64,000 nt of DNA from SIG607 sp045605385 (GTDB lineage: Bacteria; Bacillota; Clostridia; Oscillospirales; Acutalibacteraceae). Each line of letters starts with the position of its first letter. Positions within the stretch are counted from its first letter, which is position 1. The notes beneath the pieces were generated by a model that was not told the origin of the DNA, searched no databases, and saw nothing but the letters and a program-made list of their open reading frames with translations. Position numbers and translations under genes: made by a program. Where the stretch lies: positions 1 through 64,000 of the forward strand of contig JAZUPW010000042.1 of assembly GCA_045605385.1 (NCBI GenBank), read 5' to 3'. Shown here one piece after another: positions 1-7,873 of the stretch.

Positions 1-1
1 T

Positions 2-781
2 AGCCAAGAGACCTTTGACAATGCACAGGCACTATTTAACAAGAGTATTCGCAAGAGCCCCAAAAAGAAAAACGTTGATTTGTTTTCAGGGCTTGTGCGG
101 TGTGCCGACTGTAAGCGTGTGATGAATAAAAAGACCAATCAGCATTCTTACGGTACGTATCATTACTATCGCTGTGTAACAGCAAGGAAACTTAAAAAAT
201 CAGCATGTACAAATCATACCATCCGTATTGATAAGTTGGAGCAGGCTGTACTTTTAACTATTCAAAATATGATTAATACAGCAACTACAATGAGCGAACT
301 GCTCACTCAAATCAATAATAATTCCGCACGAAAAAAGGAATCAAGTCATATTGAGAAGGCATTGAAATCTCAGGTTTCTGAACGCGAAAAACTTGTGTCG
401 ATGATTACTGACCTTTATCCCGACTGGAAAAGCGGTGTTATCACAGTGGATGAGTATCAGATGTTAAAGGAACGGCTTAACGAAAGGCTGAGGATTGCTG
501 ACGAAAAAATCGCATCACTTAACAAATCTGCAGAGCAGTTCCAAGACGGTATTACCGAAGAGAACGAGTTTGTGTCACGTTTCAAAAAGTACGGTAATAT
601 CGAAAGTCTGACAAGACCTTTGCTTACCGAACTGGTGCAAGAAATTTTCGTACACGAGGGCGGAGATATCGAAGTTGTATTCAAGTTCCAAGATGCTTAT
701 GCACAGGCAGTTGAATATATAGAACTCAACAAGCAACTTATCGAACCCGAAAAACCAACAAAAAAGAAAAAATCGGCGTAA
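2..781 (+). CDS. Large serine recombinase, C-terminal part (5' end outside window)
   Basis: The frame is open from the first bases of the window, so the N-terminal catalytic resolvase domain with its active serine lies upstream. What remains is the end of the recombinase domain (SQETFDNAQALF), then a zinc beta-ribbon with a CADC motif and a second, more widely spaced cysteine pair (C in YYRC and SACT), then a long charged coiled-coil stretch and a lysine-rich tail. This layout is typical of large serine integrases and transposases such as TnpX, TndX and SpoIVCA, which integrate and excise mobile elements at short att sites. An internal TTG at 80 is not a real start because the family sequence continues upstream of it. 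It probably mobilises the island that follows. Confidence 0.9.
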   Translation, partial: SQETFDNAQALFNKSIRKSPKKKNVDLFSGLVRCADCKRVMNKKTNQHSYGTYHYYRCVTARKLKKSACTNHTIRIDKLEQAVLLTIQNMINTATTMSELLTQINNNSARKKESSHIEKALKSQVSEREKLVSMITDLYPDWKSGVITVDEYQMLKERLNERLRIADEKIASLNKSAEQFQDGITEENEFVSRFKKYGNIESLTRPLLTELVQEIFVHEGGDIEVVFKFQDAYAQAVEYIELNKQLIEPEKPTKKKKSA

Positions 782-849
782 ATTTACGGCAGGGAGAAAT
801 CTCTGCCGTAAGATACATACTTATTATAAGAAATTAGGAGTGTGAATAT

Positions 850-1110
850 ATGTCTACTGAAATTTCTAATATAAATAAGCTAATTAAAGCTAACGGTAAA
901 ATTCATAAAAGTGAATGTTTATGTGATAAACCGGGTCGAACAAAATTTGAAATTCATCTATTTATGGGGGACAAAGAAGTTACACGTGAAGAAATGAAAA
1001 AATATGCTATTCGAAGCAATACTGTTGACCGAATTGTTAATAGAGTTGTCGACAATGCTATAATTATAGATGGCGAATATTACTTTGTAATTCCCGAGGA
1101 AGTTACATAA
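850..1110 (+). CDS. Small hypothetical protein, 86 aa
   Basis: I do not recognise this protein. It is a soluble, lysine- and glutamate-rich polypeptide without membrane segments or a signal peptide. Two cysteines lie close together (CLCD, near residue 25), and a helical middle is followed by a hydrophobic segment (IIIDGEYYFVI). AGGAG at 836-840 sits at good spacing before the ATG. It lies 68 bp after the recombinase stop and ends just before a strong hairpin terminator, so it could be co-transcribed with the recombinase as an accessory gene of the element. Confidence 0.7.
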   Translation: MSTEISNINKLIKANGKIHKSECLCDKPGRTKFEIHLFMGDKEVTREEMKKYAIRSNTVDRIVNRVVDNAIIIDGEYYFVIPEEVT

Positions 1111-1119
1111 AGATACTCG

Positions 1120-1157
1120 AATAACCGCTTGTTATTTAGAACAGGCGGTTATTTTTG
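1120..1157 (+). terminator. Rho-independent terminator after the 86-aa gene
   Basis: A 14-bp stem (AATAACCGCTTGTT with its near-perfect complement at 1140-1153) encloses a 6-nt loop and is followed by a short T run. Almost the same hairpin recurs at 2713-2755. Confidence 0.85.
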
Positions 1158-1174
1158 TGCATAAATGAATACAC

Positions 1175-1205
1175 TTGACATATGTTATCAAATATGATAA
1201 CATAT
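1175..1205 (+). promoter_or_regulatory. Promoter with embedded operator for the XRE-HipA gene
   Basis: TTGACA at 1175-1180 is followed 17 bp later by TAACAT at 1198-1203. A perfect 11-bp inverted repeat (arms 1180-1190 and 1195-1205, spacer AATA) fills the space between the two hexamers. The position predicts steric repression. The natural candidate repressor is the HTH domain of the gene it drives, which is inference. Confidence 0.75.
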
Positions 1206-1246
1206 TGATATAGAAAACACATATTTTATTTAAGGAGGTGGATATT

Positions 1247-2632
1247 GTGAACGAAGATAATGTTTTACGCTCAAGGCAACGGATAATTTCAAAACTTACC
1301 GAAGCAAGGCTTGAAAAGCAAATGTCACAGGCAGAACTCGCAAGTTTAATCGGAACACAACGTTCAAATATCTGCCGAATTGAGCGTGGAACACAAAATT
1401 TATCACTTGATATGCTTATAAAAATATCTGAAGCTCTTGGCAAGGATGTTGATATGCTTTTGGAAGAGAGGAGAGAGCCAATGAATAACTGTTATTCGCT
1501 TAGATTATACGATGATGAAATATTAACCTTTACGCTTGAAGAAAAAGGCTTAGAAGGTTTAAAATCTCATATTGTAACTGTTAATGAAGATATGAAAAAT
1601 CTTTTTCCTTTGGATTTAGACATAACCGATGACGGAATCCTTAAATGGCTTGAGCGTAGAGTTATTCCTAAAAACCGTGCTTTTGTTGACGAGATTTTAA
1701 AAACACTTGGTCTTAGTCTTAACAATACTAAAGGCATTATAGACGTATGTAAAGGTCTTTCTCTGAATGATAGTTATTGGGTTGTGCCTGCCGATTTTAA
1801 TGGTACATTCAAAGAGTTTAATCTTTATGAAAACCGTTTCTCTGAGGTTTTGTCCTTGGTTGCTTATACAGGTGTTGGTACGGCTAATCAAGCCTTTACC
1901 ACTTCGCCTGAACTCACAACACAAGGTATGCTCCGTAAGGCGTGGCGGTTTATTGAGGACGACGGTATCTATCTTTACAAAGGCGGTACTGAGGGATTCG
2001 CTAATTCAGGCAATGAGCCGTATTCCGAATACTACGCTTGCCAAATTGCGAAAGCAATGGGATTATATGCTGTCGAGTATGACTTGGAAAACTGGAAAGG
2101 TATTTTGGCATCTAAATGCAAAATTTTTACCGACATTGATACATCATTCGTTTCTATCGGCCGAATCGTTAAAAGTGGTGGTATTAAAGGTTGCCTTGAC
2201 TATTACGAATCGCTTGGAACAGATTTTTCCGAAAGTCTCAAGAGTATGCTTGTATTTGATGCGGTGATTTATAACGAGGACCGTCATTTTGGAAATTTTG
2301 GTGTGCTCAGAGATAATCACACAGGCAAAATTATTTCTCCGGCTCCAATCTTTGATAACGGTCTGTCACTTTTTAATTATGCTATGGATAACGATATAAA
2401 AGATTTAGATAATTACGCCAAGACTCGTTCTAATCCTTACGGTGTATCTTACGAGAGCATTTGCGCTGAGGTTATGGGAACTAAGCAGAAAAATCAGCTT
2501 AGAAAACTTATTGAATTTAAATTTATAAGGCACCCAAGCATCAATCTGCCTGAAGAACGCCTAATAGCGATTGAAAAGCATATTCAAAGCAGAGTTAGAA
2601 AGTTATTGGCTCTTCCAACTGCATCTAAATAA
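1247..2632 (+). CDS. XRE helix-turn-helix / HipA-like kinase fusion protein
   Basis: Residues about 14-72 form a Cro/CI-type helix-turn-helix (SQAELASLIGTQRSNICRIE), and the rest is a HipA-like serine/threonine kinase. The catalytic loop reads NEDRHFGNFG at about residue 343 and is followed by a metal-binding IFDNG motif. Classical HipA needs a separate HipB partner, whereas here DNA binding and kinase sit in one chain. A GTG at 1238 overlaps the AAGGAGG ribosome site at 1232-1238, so the GTG at 1247 is the better start. The gene probably represses itself through the palindrome in its promoter. A role in growth arrest or element maintenance is inferred from the family; the target is unknown. 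Confidence 0.8.
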   Translation: MNEDNVLRSRQRIISKLTEARLEKQMSQAELASLIGTQRSNICRIERGTQNLSLDMLIKISEALGKDVDMLLEERREPMNNCYSLRLYDDEILTFTLEEKGLEGLKSHIVTVNEDMKNLFPLDLDITDDGILKWLERRVIPKNRAFVDEILKTLGLSLNNTKGIIDVCKGLSLNDSYWVVPADFNGTFKEFNLYENRFSEVLSLVAYTGVGTANQAFTTSPELTTQGMLRKAWRFIEDDGIYLYKGGTEGFANSGNEPYSEYYACQIAKAMGLYAVEYDLENWKGILASKCKIFTDIDTSFVSIGRIVKSGGIKGCLDYYESLGTDFSESLKSMLVFDAVIYNEDRHFGNFGVLRDNHTGKIISPAPIFDNGLSLFNYAMDNDIKDLDNYAKTRSNPYGVSYESICAEVMGTKQKNQLRKLIEFKFIRHPSINLPEERLIAIEKHIQSRVRKLLALPTASK

Positions 2633-2641
2633 TTGCGACAA

Positions 2642-2669
2642 TTGACAATCATAAATAATATGCTATAAT
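2642..2669 (+). promoter_or_regulatory. Consensus sigma-70 type promoter
   Basis: TTGACA at 2642-2647 and TATAAT at 2664-2669 are both perfect consensus hexamers, separated by 16 bp. They lie just after the XRE-HipA stop codon and point at a short transcript with no convincing reading frame. Confidence 0.85.
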
Positions 2670-2675
2670 AAAAAT

Positions 2676-2754
2676 AAGGCAAACCGATAGACGGTTAGCC
2701 TGAAGATTTGCGAATAACCGCTTGTTTTTTCAGGACAGGGCGGTTATTTTTTTA
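2676..2754 (+). ncRNA. Candidate small structured RNA of about 80 nt
   Basis: Starting about 7 nt after the -10 box, the sequence folds into a first hairpin (AGGC/AACCG paired with CGGTT/GCCT, loop ATAGA, 2677-2701). A short linker follows, then a terminator hairpin (AATAACCGC at 2713-2721 with GCGGTTATT at 2740-2748) and a T run. No ORF with a ribosome site is present. The terminal hairpin and its GCGAATAACC lead-in resemble the terminator at 1120-1157, so the two are related by duplication. I know of no named RNA family that fits. It could be antisense, an antitoxin-like RNA or an element-copy regulator. Confidence 0.6.
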
Positions 2755-2895
2755 TGCTAGTATTGTAGCCAGTGGCAACAATAAGTACAAAAACAACGAC
2801 AACATTTATTTATGGTGCAAAACATCATAGGCTCCCATGGCCGCACCCATAATTTTCCAATTTTGAGGGTCAAAAAAATTTTTTGAGGAATTTTG

Positions 2896-2919
2896 TGGTG
2901 TTCTCTTGACATTTTCCCC
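2896..2919 (+). repeat. 24-bp island direct repeat, copy 1
   Basis: TGGTGTTCTC through TTTTCCCC is identical over 24 bp, in the same orientation, to 24409-24432. The second copy abuts the spoVAD 3' fragment, so this copy may mark the right end of an older inner element. Confidence 0.85.
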
Positions 2920-3124
2920 GCTTTTAGGATTCTCCATAATTTTCCAACTTTCGATATAAAACAACATTATATTAAAGTCTCGAAACACTGATAAATAAAG
3001 TATTTTAAGCGATTTAATAGTTGTTTTTGTAAAAAATTAATATTTTACTAAAAAACTCAAAACAAATATTTAGGGAATATTAAAATTAAGTGTAAAGCAA
3101 ATGCATTTTAATATTTACTGACCG

Positions 3125-3153
3125 TTGCAATTTTTATCTAATTGTGGTATAAT
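3125..3153 (+). promoter_or_regulatory. Probable promoter of the second HipA-like gene
   Basis: TTGCAA at 3125-3130, a 17-bp spacer and TATAAT at 3148-3153 lie about 100 bp before the start codon. Confidence 0.55.
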
Positions 3154-3257
3154 AATAAAAAATATCAATACTTTTTGTTTGTGTGATTCGTAAATTCTTT
3201 TTTTAAAACTATAAATATTAGTATGAATATATAACTTGATAATAAAGAGGTGATCGT

Positions 3258-4385
3258 ATGGGTATCGGAGTTAAAGCTAATCTAATGCAAAAAGGTTGGA
3301 AGTTTTTTGATATAATGCATAAAGATAGAAAAGTAGCTCGTATTTACGAAGATGGAAGGTGTATGATATATTATTCTTCGTTTATGCCATACAACCTATA
3401 TTTTGAGAAATTAAACGATTTTGATAGCAGGGTAAATAATTTAAACAATTTTTATTATTGGTGTGCTTCAAGAGTATTAACTTTAGATAGAAAATATGCT
3501 AAAGAAATTTTGAGAGTTATTGGTGCAAATCAAGCGGTAACTGATAAAGACAGAGCTATGATTGCTGTTTCTTACCATGGATTAACTTTAACTGATGTGT
3601 TTTGGATAAAACGTGCCAAAGAACAGATTACTTTTGACGAACTTAATTTATATAATCATTCTCTTTCGGATGCCTTTGCGGATGTAAGTCTTAGAGGAAA
3701 AGACATAACTCTTCAAAATGCTGAACTTTTTATCACACAGGAAGCAGCAGGAGACATTGGAACAGTTGGTGTTGCACCAAAAGCTTGGGTTAGAAAAAAC
3801 GGAGATTTCTATCTTTTGAAAGATGGAGACGAACGTGATGTGGATGCTGAACTTCTTGCTTCAAAAATTGTTGGTTGCTTTAAAGTGGACTACGTGCCTT
3901 ATGAAGAGGACTTTTTCGATGGATTAAAGGTGTCTAAGTGTAAGATAATTACTTCCGAACAAACAAGCATCGTATCTTTTGAGTTTATAGATGTATATTG
4001 CGCAAATCGTGACATAAATAAGTTTGAGTATGTTTTAAAGAAAGATAGTTATTCGTATTATATGATGAATATAATTGATTATCTTATTGGTAATACAGAT
4101 AGACATTGGGGTAATTGGGGCTTTTTTGTTGATAATTCCACAAACAAATTGCAGGGTCTATATTCGCTGATGGATTTTAATAAATCGTTTTTATCATACG
4201 ATACTATTGAAGGCGCAAAATGCCAAACTACAGATAAGAAGATTACTCAACGTGAAGCTGCAATAGAAGCAGTTAAAAAAATTGGATTAAATCAAATTTC
4301 CGATGTAAAAAAAGAATGGTTTACGAAAGAACAAGAATATGAAATGTTCTCTAAAAGACTTGAAATTTTAGAAAACTCAATCTAA
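3258..4385 (+). CDS. HipA-like kinase without DNA-binding domain
   Basis: This 375-aa protein is a diverged homologue of the kinase part of the gene at 1247-2632. Both carry the matching stretches F(D/K)E(L/F)NLY, the SKCKI block and the catalytic loop (NTDRHWGNWG at about residue 279), followed by a metal-site variant LMDFN. It has no helix-turn-helix and no HipB partner gene nearby. The ribosome site AAAGAGGTGATC is unusually complete, suggesting strong translation. The gene ends in a perfect hairpin terminator and appears monocistronic. Serine/threonine protein kinase activity is inferred from the family; substrate and function are unknown. Confidence 0.7.
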   Translation: MGIGVKANLMQKGWKFFDIMHKDRKVARIYEDGRCMIYYSSFMPYNLYFEKLNDFDSRVNNLNNFYYWCASRVLTLDRKYAKEILRVIGANQAVTDKDRAMIAVSYHGLTLTDVFWIKRAKEQITFDELNLYNHSLSDAFADVSLRGKDITLQNAELFITQEAAGDIGTVGVAPKAWVRKNGDFYLLKDGDERDVDAELLASKIVGCFKVDYVPYEEDFFDGLKVSKCKIITSEQTSIVSFEFIDVYCANRDINKFEYVLKKDSYSYYMMNIIDYLIGNTDRHWGNWGFFVDNSTNKLQGLYSLMDFNKSFLSYDTIEGAKCQTTDKKITQREAAIEAVKKIGLNQISDVKKEWFTKEQEYEMFSKRLEILENSI

Positions 4386-4389
4386 GGAA

Positions 4390-4423
4390 AGCAGGCATAA
4401 ACTTTCGAAAGTTTATGCCTGCT
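4390..4423. terminator. Bidirectional hairpin terminator
   Basis: A perfect 16-bp inverted repeat (AGCAGGCATAAACTTT and its complement, loop CG) lies between the convergent HipA-like gene and the spoVT/SWIM remnant. Confidence 0.85.
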
Positions 4424-4429
4424 AATCTT

Positions 4430-5200
4430 TTAATCAATATAATCTCTTACAAATCTCTCAAACTTATATTCGGGTAATTCGTAAATTAGGTTTAATGCTA
4501 AATCTTTGAGTTGTGTTTTGTTGAGTTTGTTTAGATACTTTTCAATTTTTCTGGGAAGCTCTTCGCGATATTGTTCTTCCTCTTCAAGCGCACGGTCGAT
4601 TGCTGATTTAAACTTAATTGCTTCTTCTGGGAAGGCGGCAAAGTATATGGCAACCATATGCTTACATACTTTAAGTCCGTTAGCAAATGGACAGTCACAG
4701 GTGGACCTTTTCGGATGTTCAATATCAATCGTTACAGCATACGGCTCTGCTTCATTACTGGTAACCGCGCCGCATATATCCCCCGCCGCTATAATAGGGG
4801 CTGCAACACAAATTTTCTTGCTTACACCCTCTAAAGCAAATCGGTCTTATTGAGTACTAAACGTAGCTATTTTGCGCGATTCCATAATTTCTTCCAATTC
4901 AGAAGTAACTCGCCTTTCCATAACTTCTTTTTTAGAAATTCCCGCCGCCGCAACACAGTGGTCACGGTCGCAAATTACAATGCTTAAATCACTAACAGAC
5001 GCTACCGCATCGGCATACTGCACAGCCAATGCTGAAAGTTCCCCAATAGGCGAATATTTTTTGAAAATAACTTCCCCACTCGCATCGGTGTATATTTCCA
5101 GCGGGTCTCCTTCTCTTATCCTCATAGTTCTTCTGATTTCTTTCGGAATAACTACTCTCCCCAAATCATCGATTCTTCTAACTATTCCTGTTGCTTTCAT
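4430..5200 (-). pseudogene. spoVT: spoVT-like regulator interrupted by a stop and fused in frame to a SWIM zinc-finger tail
   Basis: From ATG 5200 (AAAGGAG upstream) the frame begins MKATGIVRRIDDLGRVV, the AbrB-type DNA-binding domain of SpoVT, a forespore regulator, and continues into its GAF domain. A single TAA at 4847-4849 stops it at about residue 117. The same frame then stays open: the rest of a GAF end (VAAPIIAAGDICGAV) runs straight into a SWIM zinc finger (CDCPFA through VCKH) and a helical C-terminus ending at 4430. SpoVT normally has no SWIM domain, so a deletion probably joined two genes. Either the frame is decayed or two short proteins are made; the AbrB part alone could still bind DNA. 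Confidence 0.75.
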
Positions 5201-5235
5201 ATATAAATTCTCCTTTAAATTCAAATCGTGATACT

Positions 5236-5263
5236 ATTATTTGTGATTAAAGGGAATTTATAC
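5236..5263 (-). promoter_or_regulatory. Possible forespore-type promoter of the spoVT remnant
   Basis: Read on the minus strand, GTATAAA (5263-5257) and CAAATAATA (5244-5236) resemble sigma-G/sigma-F elements. The same two blocks are kept in the duplicated leader near 7800-7856. SpoVT is sigma-G dependent in Bacillus; the assignment here is inference. Confidence 0.4.
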
Positions 5264-5317
5264 TGTATGAATTTGCTTTTTAGCGGATTTGGCATTTCAT
5301 ATTAATCGCTTATAATC

Positions 5318-6256
5318 TCAAAAACCATATATTTGTCTTGCAACTTTTACAAATTCAGAAACAACCGGTCGTACATATTTCTTCTTTTTATTGGCGATAT
5401 AGAGTGTTCTTTGAGAATGTTCGCTTTTTATTCTATAAAAATATAGTTTGTCGTTCTCAACGGTAGCATTTGCCAAGGTGTCTGTGACAAAGGTAATACC
5501 CATTCCGTCCACCGCCATATTAAACGCCGTTAACAGCTGATCCGCTTCAACAACGATATGCGGTGTCATTCCATACTCTTCGCATATTTTACAACTTACT
5601 TTTCGCATATTATTGCCTTGCTTAAGTAAAATAAATCTTTCTTTGCCAAAATCGCTTAAACTTACAAGCGAAGCCTTATCTTCGGCGGTATTCAACAAAT
5701 GCAACTCACTCTCGTTTAATGCTTTATCCTTTAATTTTTCATTGACAGGAAATTCTTTTGGCACAGCCAACAGGATGTTTTCCTTTTTTATTGGTAATGC
5801 ATCAAAAAGCTTTTCATCAAAATCATAATCTATCAACGTATCGACTTCTTCATTTAACAATTTTTCTTGCAATTTAATAGAATTAGATTCAAAGATATTT
5901 ATTTTGATTTGTGGGTATCTTTTCGCAAATTCCATAATTATTTTAGGCAAAATGAAAGAAGAAATAAACGTTGCCCCGCTTACGGTAATATTGCCAAAAT
6001 TCAGATTGCGGATGCTTTCGATATGATTTTTCAAATCATCTTCCAATCTCCGCATTTCTTCTATTGCAGCAATATATAGACTTCCTTCCTCGGTAAGCTC
6101 TGCGGTTCCCTTTATAAATATAGAAAAACCAAGTTGCCGCTCTGCTTTTTTTACCATCGCGCTTATTGACGGTTGTGATATATATAATTTTTTTGCCGCT
6201 TTTGTAAAGCTCCCTTGTTTGTAGATTTCATATATGTAGTCTGCATATTTAAACAT
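5318..6256 (-). CDS. LysR-family transcriptional regulator
   Basis: The 312-aa protein has the LysR layout: an N-terminal winged helix (GSFTKAAKKLYISQPSISAMVKKAE) followed by a periplasmic-binding-protein-like effector domain. AAAGG stands before the ATG. It is divergent from the aminotransferase at 6361 with 104 bp between starts, the usual arrangement for a LysR protein controlling its neighbour and itself. It is probably a regulator of that enzyme; the effector is unknown. It is a distant paralogue of the LysR gene at 7874-8722, and both lie beside copies of the spoVT leader. Confidence 0.85.
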   Translation of the reverse strand: MFKYADYIYEIYKQGSFTKAAKKLYISQPSISAMVKKAERQLGFSIFIKGTAELTEEGSLYIAAIEEMRRLEDDLKNHIESIRNLNFGNITVSGATFISSFILPKIIMEFAKRYPQIKINIFESNSIKLQEKLLNEEVDTLIDYDFDEKLFDALPIKKENILLAVPKEFPVNEKLKDKALNESELHLLNTAEDKASLVSLSDFGKERFILLKQGNNMRKVSCKICEEYGMTPHIVVEADQLLTAFNMAVDGMGITFVTDTLANATVENDKLYFYRIKSEHSQRTLYIANKKKKYVRPVVSEFVKVARQIYGF

Positions 6257-6301
6257 TTTTTCATATCCTTTTATCTATAGTTTTTATATTTTTATATGTA
6301 T

Positions 6302-6330
6302 TTGATTATAATCTAAGCCGATGTTATAAT
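6302..6330 (+). promoter_or_regulatory. Promoter of the aminotransferase gene
   Basis: TTGATT at 6302-6307, a 17-bp spacer and TATAAT at 6325-6330 lie in the divergent region shared with the LysR gene. Confidence 0.65.
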
Positions 6331-6360
6331 CAATACTAAATTGGAAAAAGGAGTAAAAAC

Positions 6361-7551
6361 ATGAAATTGCTCTCTGAAAAAATTAACGCTGTACATTCGG
6401 AAATACGTGGAGAAAACTATTACACCGCGCTGGATTTAGAACGACGCGGAGAGAAAATACTTAAACTTAACACAGGTAATCCGGCCACCTTTGGCTTCGG
6501 TATGCCAAGCAGTGTTAAAACCGCACTTTTGGAAAACATAGACCAGACTGTGGGCTATTGCGATCCTAGAGGTATGCTTCCTGCACGCCAAGCTATTAAA
6601 GAATATCACACTTCAAAAGAACTCAAAAATATTTCTGTTGATGATGTTTTTGTAGGCAACGGAGTAAGTGAAATCGCATCGATCGTAACAAGCGTTCTTT
6701 TGAATGAGGGAGACGAGGTGCTTTTACCAATGCCTTGCTATTCCCTTTGGGCAAATGTGGTTGCGCTTTCCGGCGGTGTTCCTGTATATTATCGGTGCGA
6801 TGAAAAGGAGAATTGGAACCCTGATACCGAACATATAAAGAGTCTTATAACATCTAAAACAAAAGCCATCCTTATTATCAATCCCAATAATCCAACGGGG
6901 GTCCTTTATTCTGAAGAAACACTCAAAGAAATTTCAGGAATTGCCAGAGAAAACCATCTTATCGTTTTGTCTGACGAAATATATGACCGATTAGTTTTTG
7001 ACGGAAAGAAACATATTTCTTTTGCAAGCATCGCTCCCGATGTTACCGTAATAACGATGAATGGGTTATCAAAATCCCACTGCCTTTGCGGTTTTAGGTG
7101 CGGATGGATGGTACTAAGTGGCGAAGAAAAATCGAAATCAGCATTACGAGAAGCCATAATCAAAATGGCTTCTATCCGGTTATCAGCAAATGCCATTATG
7201 CAAACCATTATTCCAACAGCCATTAAAGATACGGCATATACTGAGAATATGCTCAAAAAGGGTGGCAGGCTATTCGAGCAACGCAAAGCGGCTTTTGAAG
7301 CGCTTGATAAAATCGACACTCTTTCATACGTAAAAAATGATGCTGCTTTTTATGTTTTCCCAAAAATCAAACGAGAAACAATTAACGACAAAATATTTGC
7401 CCGTAATTTGTTATTAGAAAAAAAGATTCTTATTGTTCCCGGAAGTGGTTTTCTGCAAAACGACACTTGCCATTTTCGTATTGTTTTACTCCCTGAACCC
7501 GATGTTTTAAGCAATGCAATAGCCCATATAGGCGAATTTTTAAGCAAATAA
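6361..7551 (+). CDS. Pyridoxal-phosphate aminotransferase, class I/II (AspC/AlaA-like)
   Basis: This 396-aa fold-type I aminotransferase transfers amino groups between an amino acid and a 2-oxo acid in the cytoplasm. Visible family marks are the NPNNPTG motif, SDEIYD for cofactor-ring binding, the PLP lysine in GLSKSH (about residue 237) and a downstream FRCGWM segment supplying the phosphate-binding arginine. The length is normal. The start is ATG 6361 after AAAGGAG. Alanine or aspartate specificity cannot be read from the sequence. The neighbouring M20 peptidase suggests a peptide or amino-acid catabolic setting. Confidence 0.85.
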   Translation: MKLLSEKINAVHSEIRGENYYTALDLERRGEKILKLNTGNPATFGFGMPSSVKTALLENIDQTVGYCDPRGMLPARQAIKEYHTSKELKNISVDDVFVGNGVSEIASIVTSVLLNEGDEVLLPMPCYSLWANVVALSGGVPVYYRCDEKENWNPDTEHIKSLITSKTKAILIINPNNPTGVLYSEETLKEISGIARENHLIVLSDEIYDRLVFDGKKHISFASIAPDVTVITMNGLSKSHCLCGFRCGWMVLSGEEKSKSALREAIIKMASIRLSANAIMQTIIPTAIKDTAYTENMLKKGGRLFEQRKAAFEALDKIDTLSYVKNDAAFYVFPKIKRETINDKIFARNLLLEKKILIVPGSGFLQNDTCHFRIVLLPEPDVLSNAIAHIGEFLSK

Positions 7552-7564
7552 GCAGCGAAACAAC

Positions 7565-7591
7565 AGCGAGGTGAAATTTTACCTCGCTTTT
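7565..7591 (+). terminator. Terminator of the aminotransferase gene
   Basis: The stem AGCGAGGT/ACCTCGCT (7565-7572, 7581-7588) is followed by TTTT. Confidence 0.8.
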
Positions 7592-7706
7592 GCTATGTAT
7601 AGGTCAAAATATGCTGTTTTTGTCAAAATTTTTCTTTGAAAAATGGCCAAAACCTCAGTGTTTATGCGGCTTTAAGCGACTTTTGTGTTATTATAACACG
7701 AGCCTC

Positions 7707-7856
7707 TATTCTTCTCACAATACCTGTTGCTTTCATATATAAAATTCCTTTACGACACATCGTAGGGGCGAACTGCATTCGACCGCCTACAATAATTTTA
7801 CAAATTACGATGCTATTATATGTAAAAGGGGAAGATTTATACTGGCTGATTTACTT
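7707..7856 (-). repeat. Duplicated spoVT leader and first codons, split by a GC-rich hairpin element
   Basis: On the minus strand this region repeats the upstream zone, ribosome site and first ten codons (MKATGIVRRI) of the spoVT remnant at 5171-5275, with scattered mismatches, and then loses similarity. A GC-rich imperfect inverted repeat (about 7757-7795, CGTAGGGGCGAAC with GACCGCCTAC) sits between the ribosome site and the promoter part and resembles a REP-type insertion. The rest of the 7552-7873 gap holds only the aminotransferase terminator. Confidence 0.65.
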
Positions 7857-7873
7857 TTTTCTGTGCGGAGTGT

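Larger units (their letters stand above)
2755..3257. other. Non-coding junction region
   Basis: No credible gene is present. The stretch is very AT-rich and holds one copy of the 24-bp island repeat (2896-2919). A 14-bp direct repeat (CCATAATTTTCCAA) sits on both sides of that copy at 2847-2860 and 2934-2947, and the promoter of the next gene lies near its end. The composition and repeats fit an old recombination junction. Confidence 0.6.

Noticed and set aside
2806..2988. 60-codon minus-strand frame
   Set aside because: It covers the repeat junction, has no ribosome site and resembles no protein family; low-complexity AT-rich DNA explains it.
1247..4385. Classical HipBA toxin-antitoxin operon
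   Set aside because: No separate hipB gene precedes either kinase; one has a fused XRE domain and the other has none.
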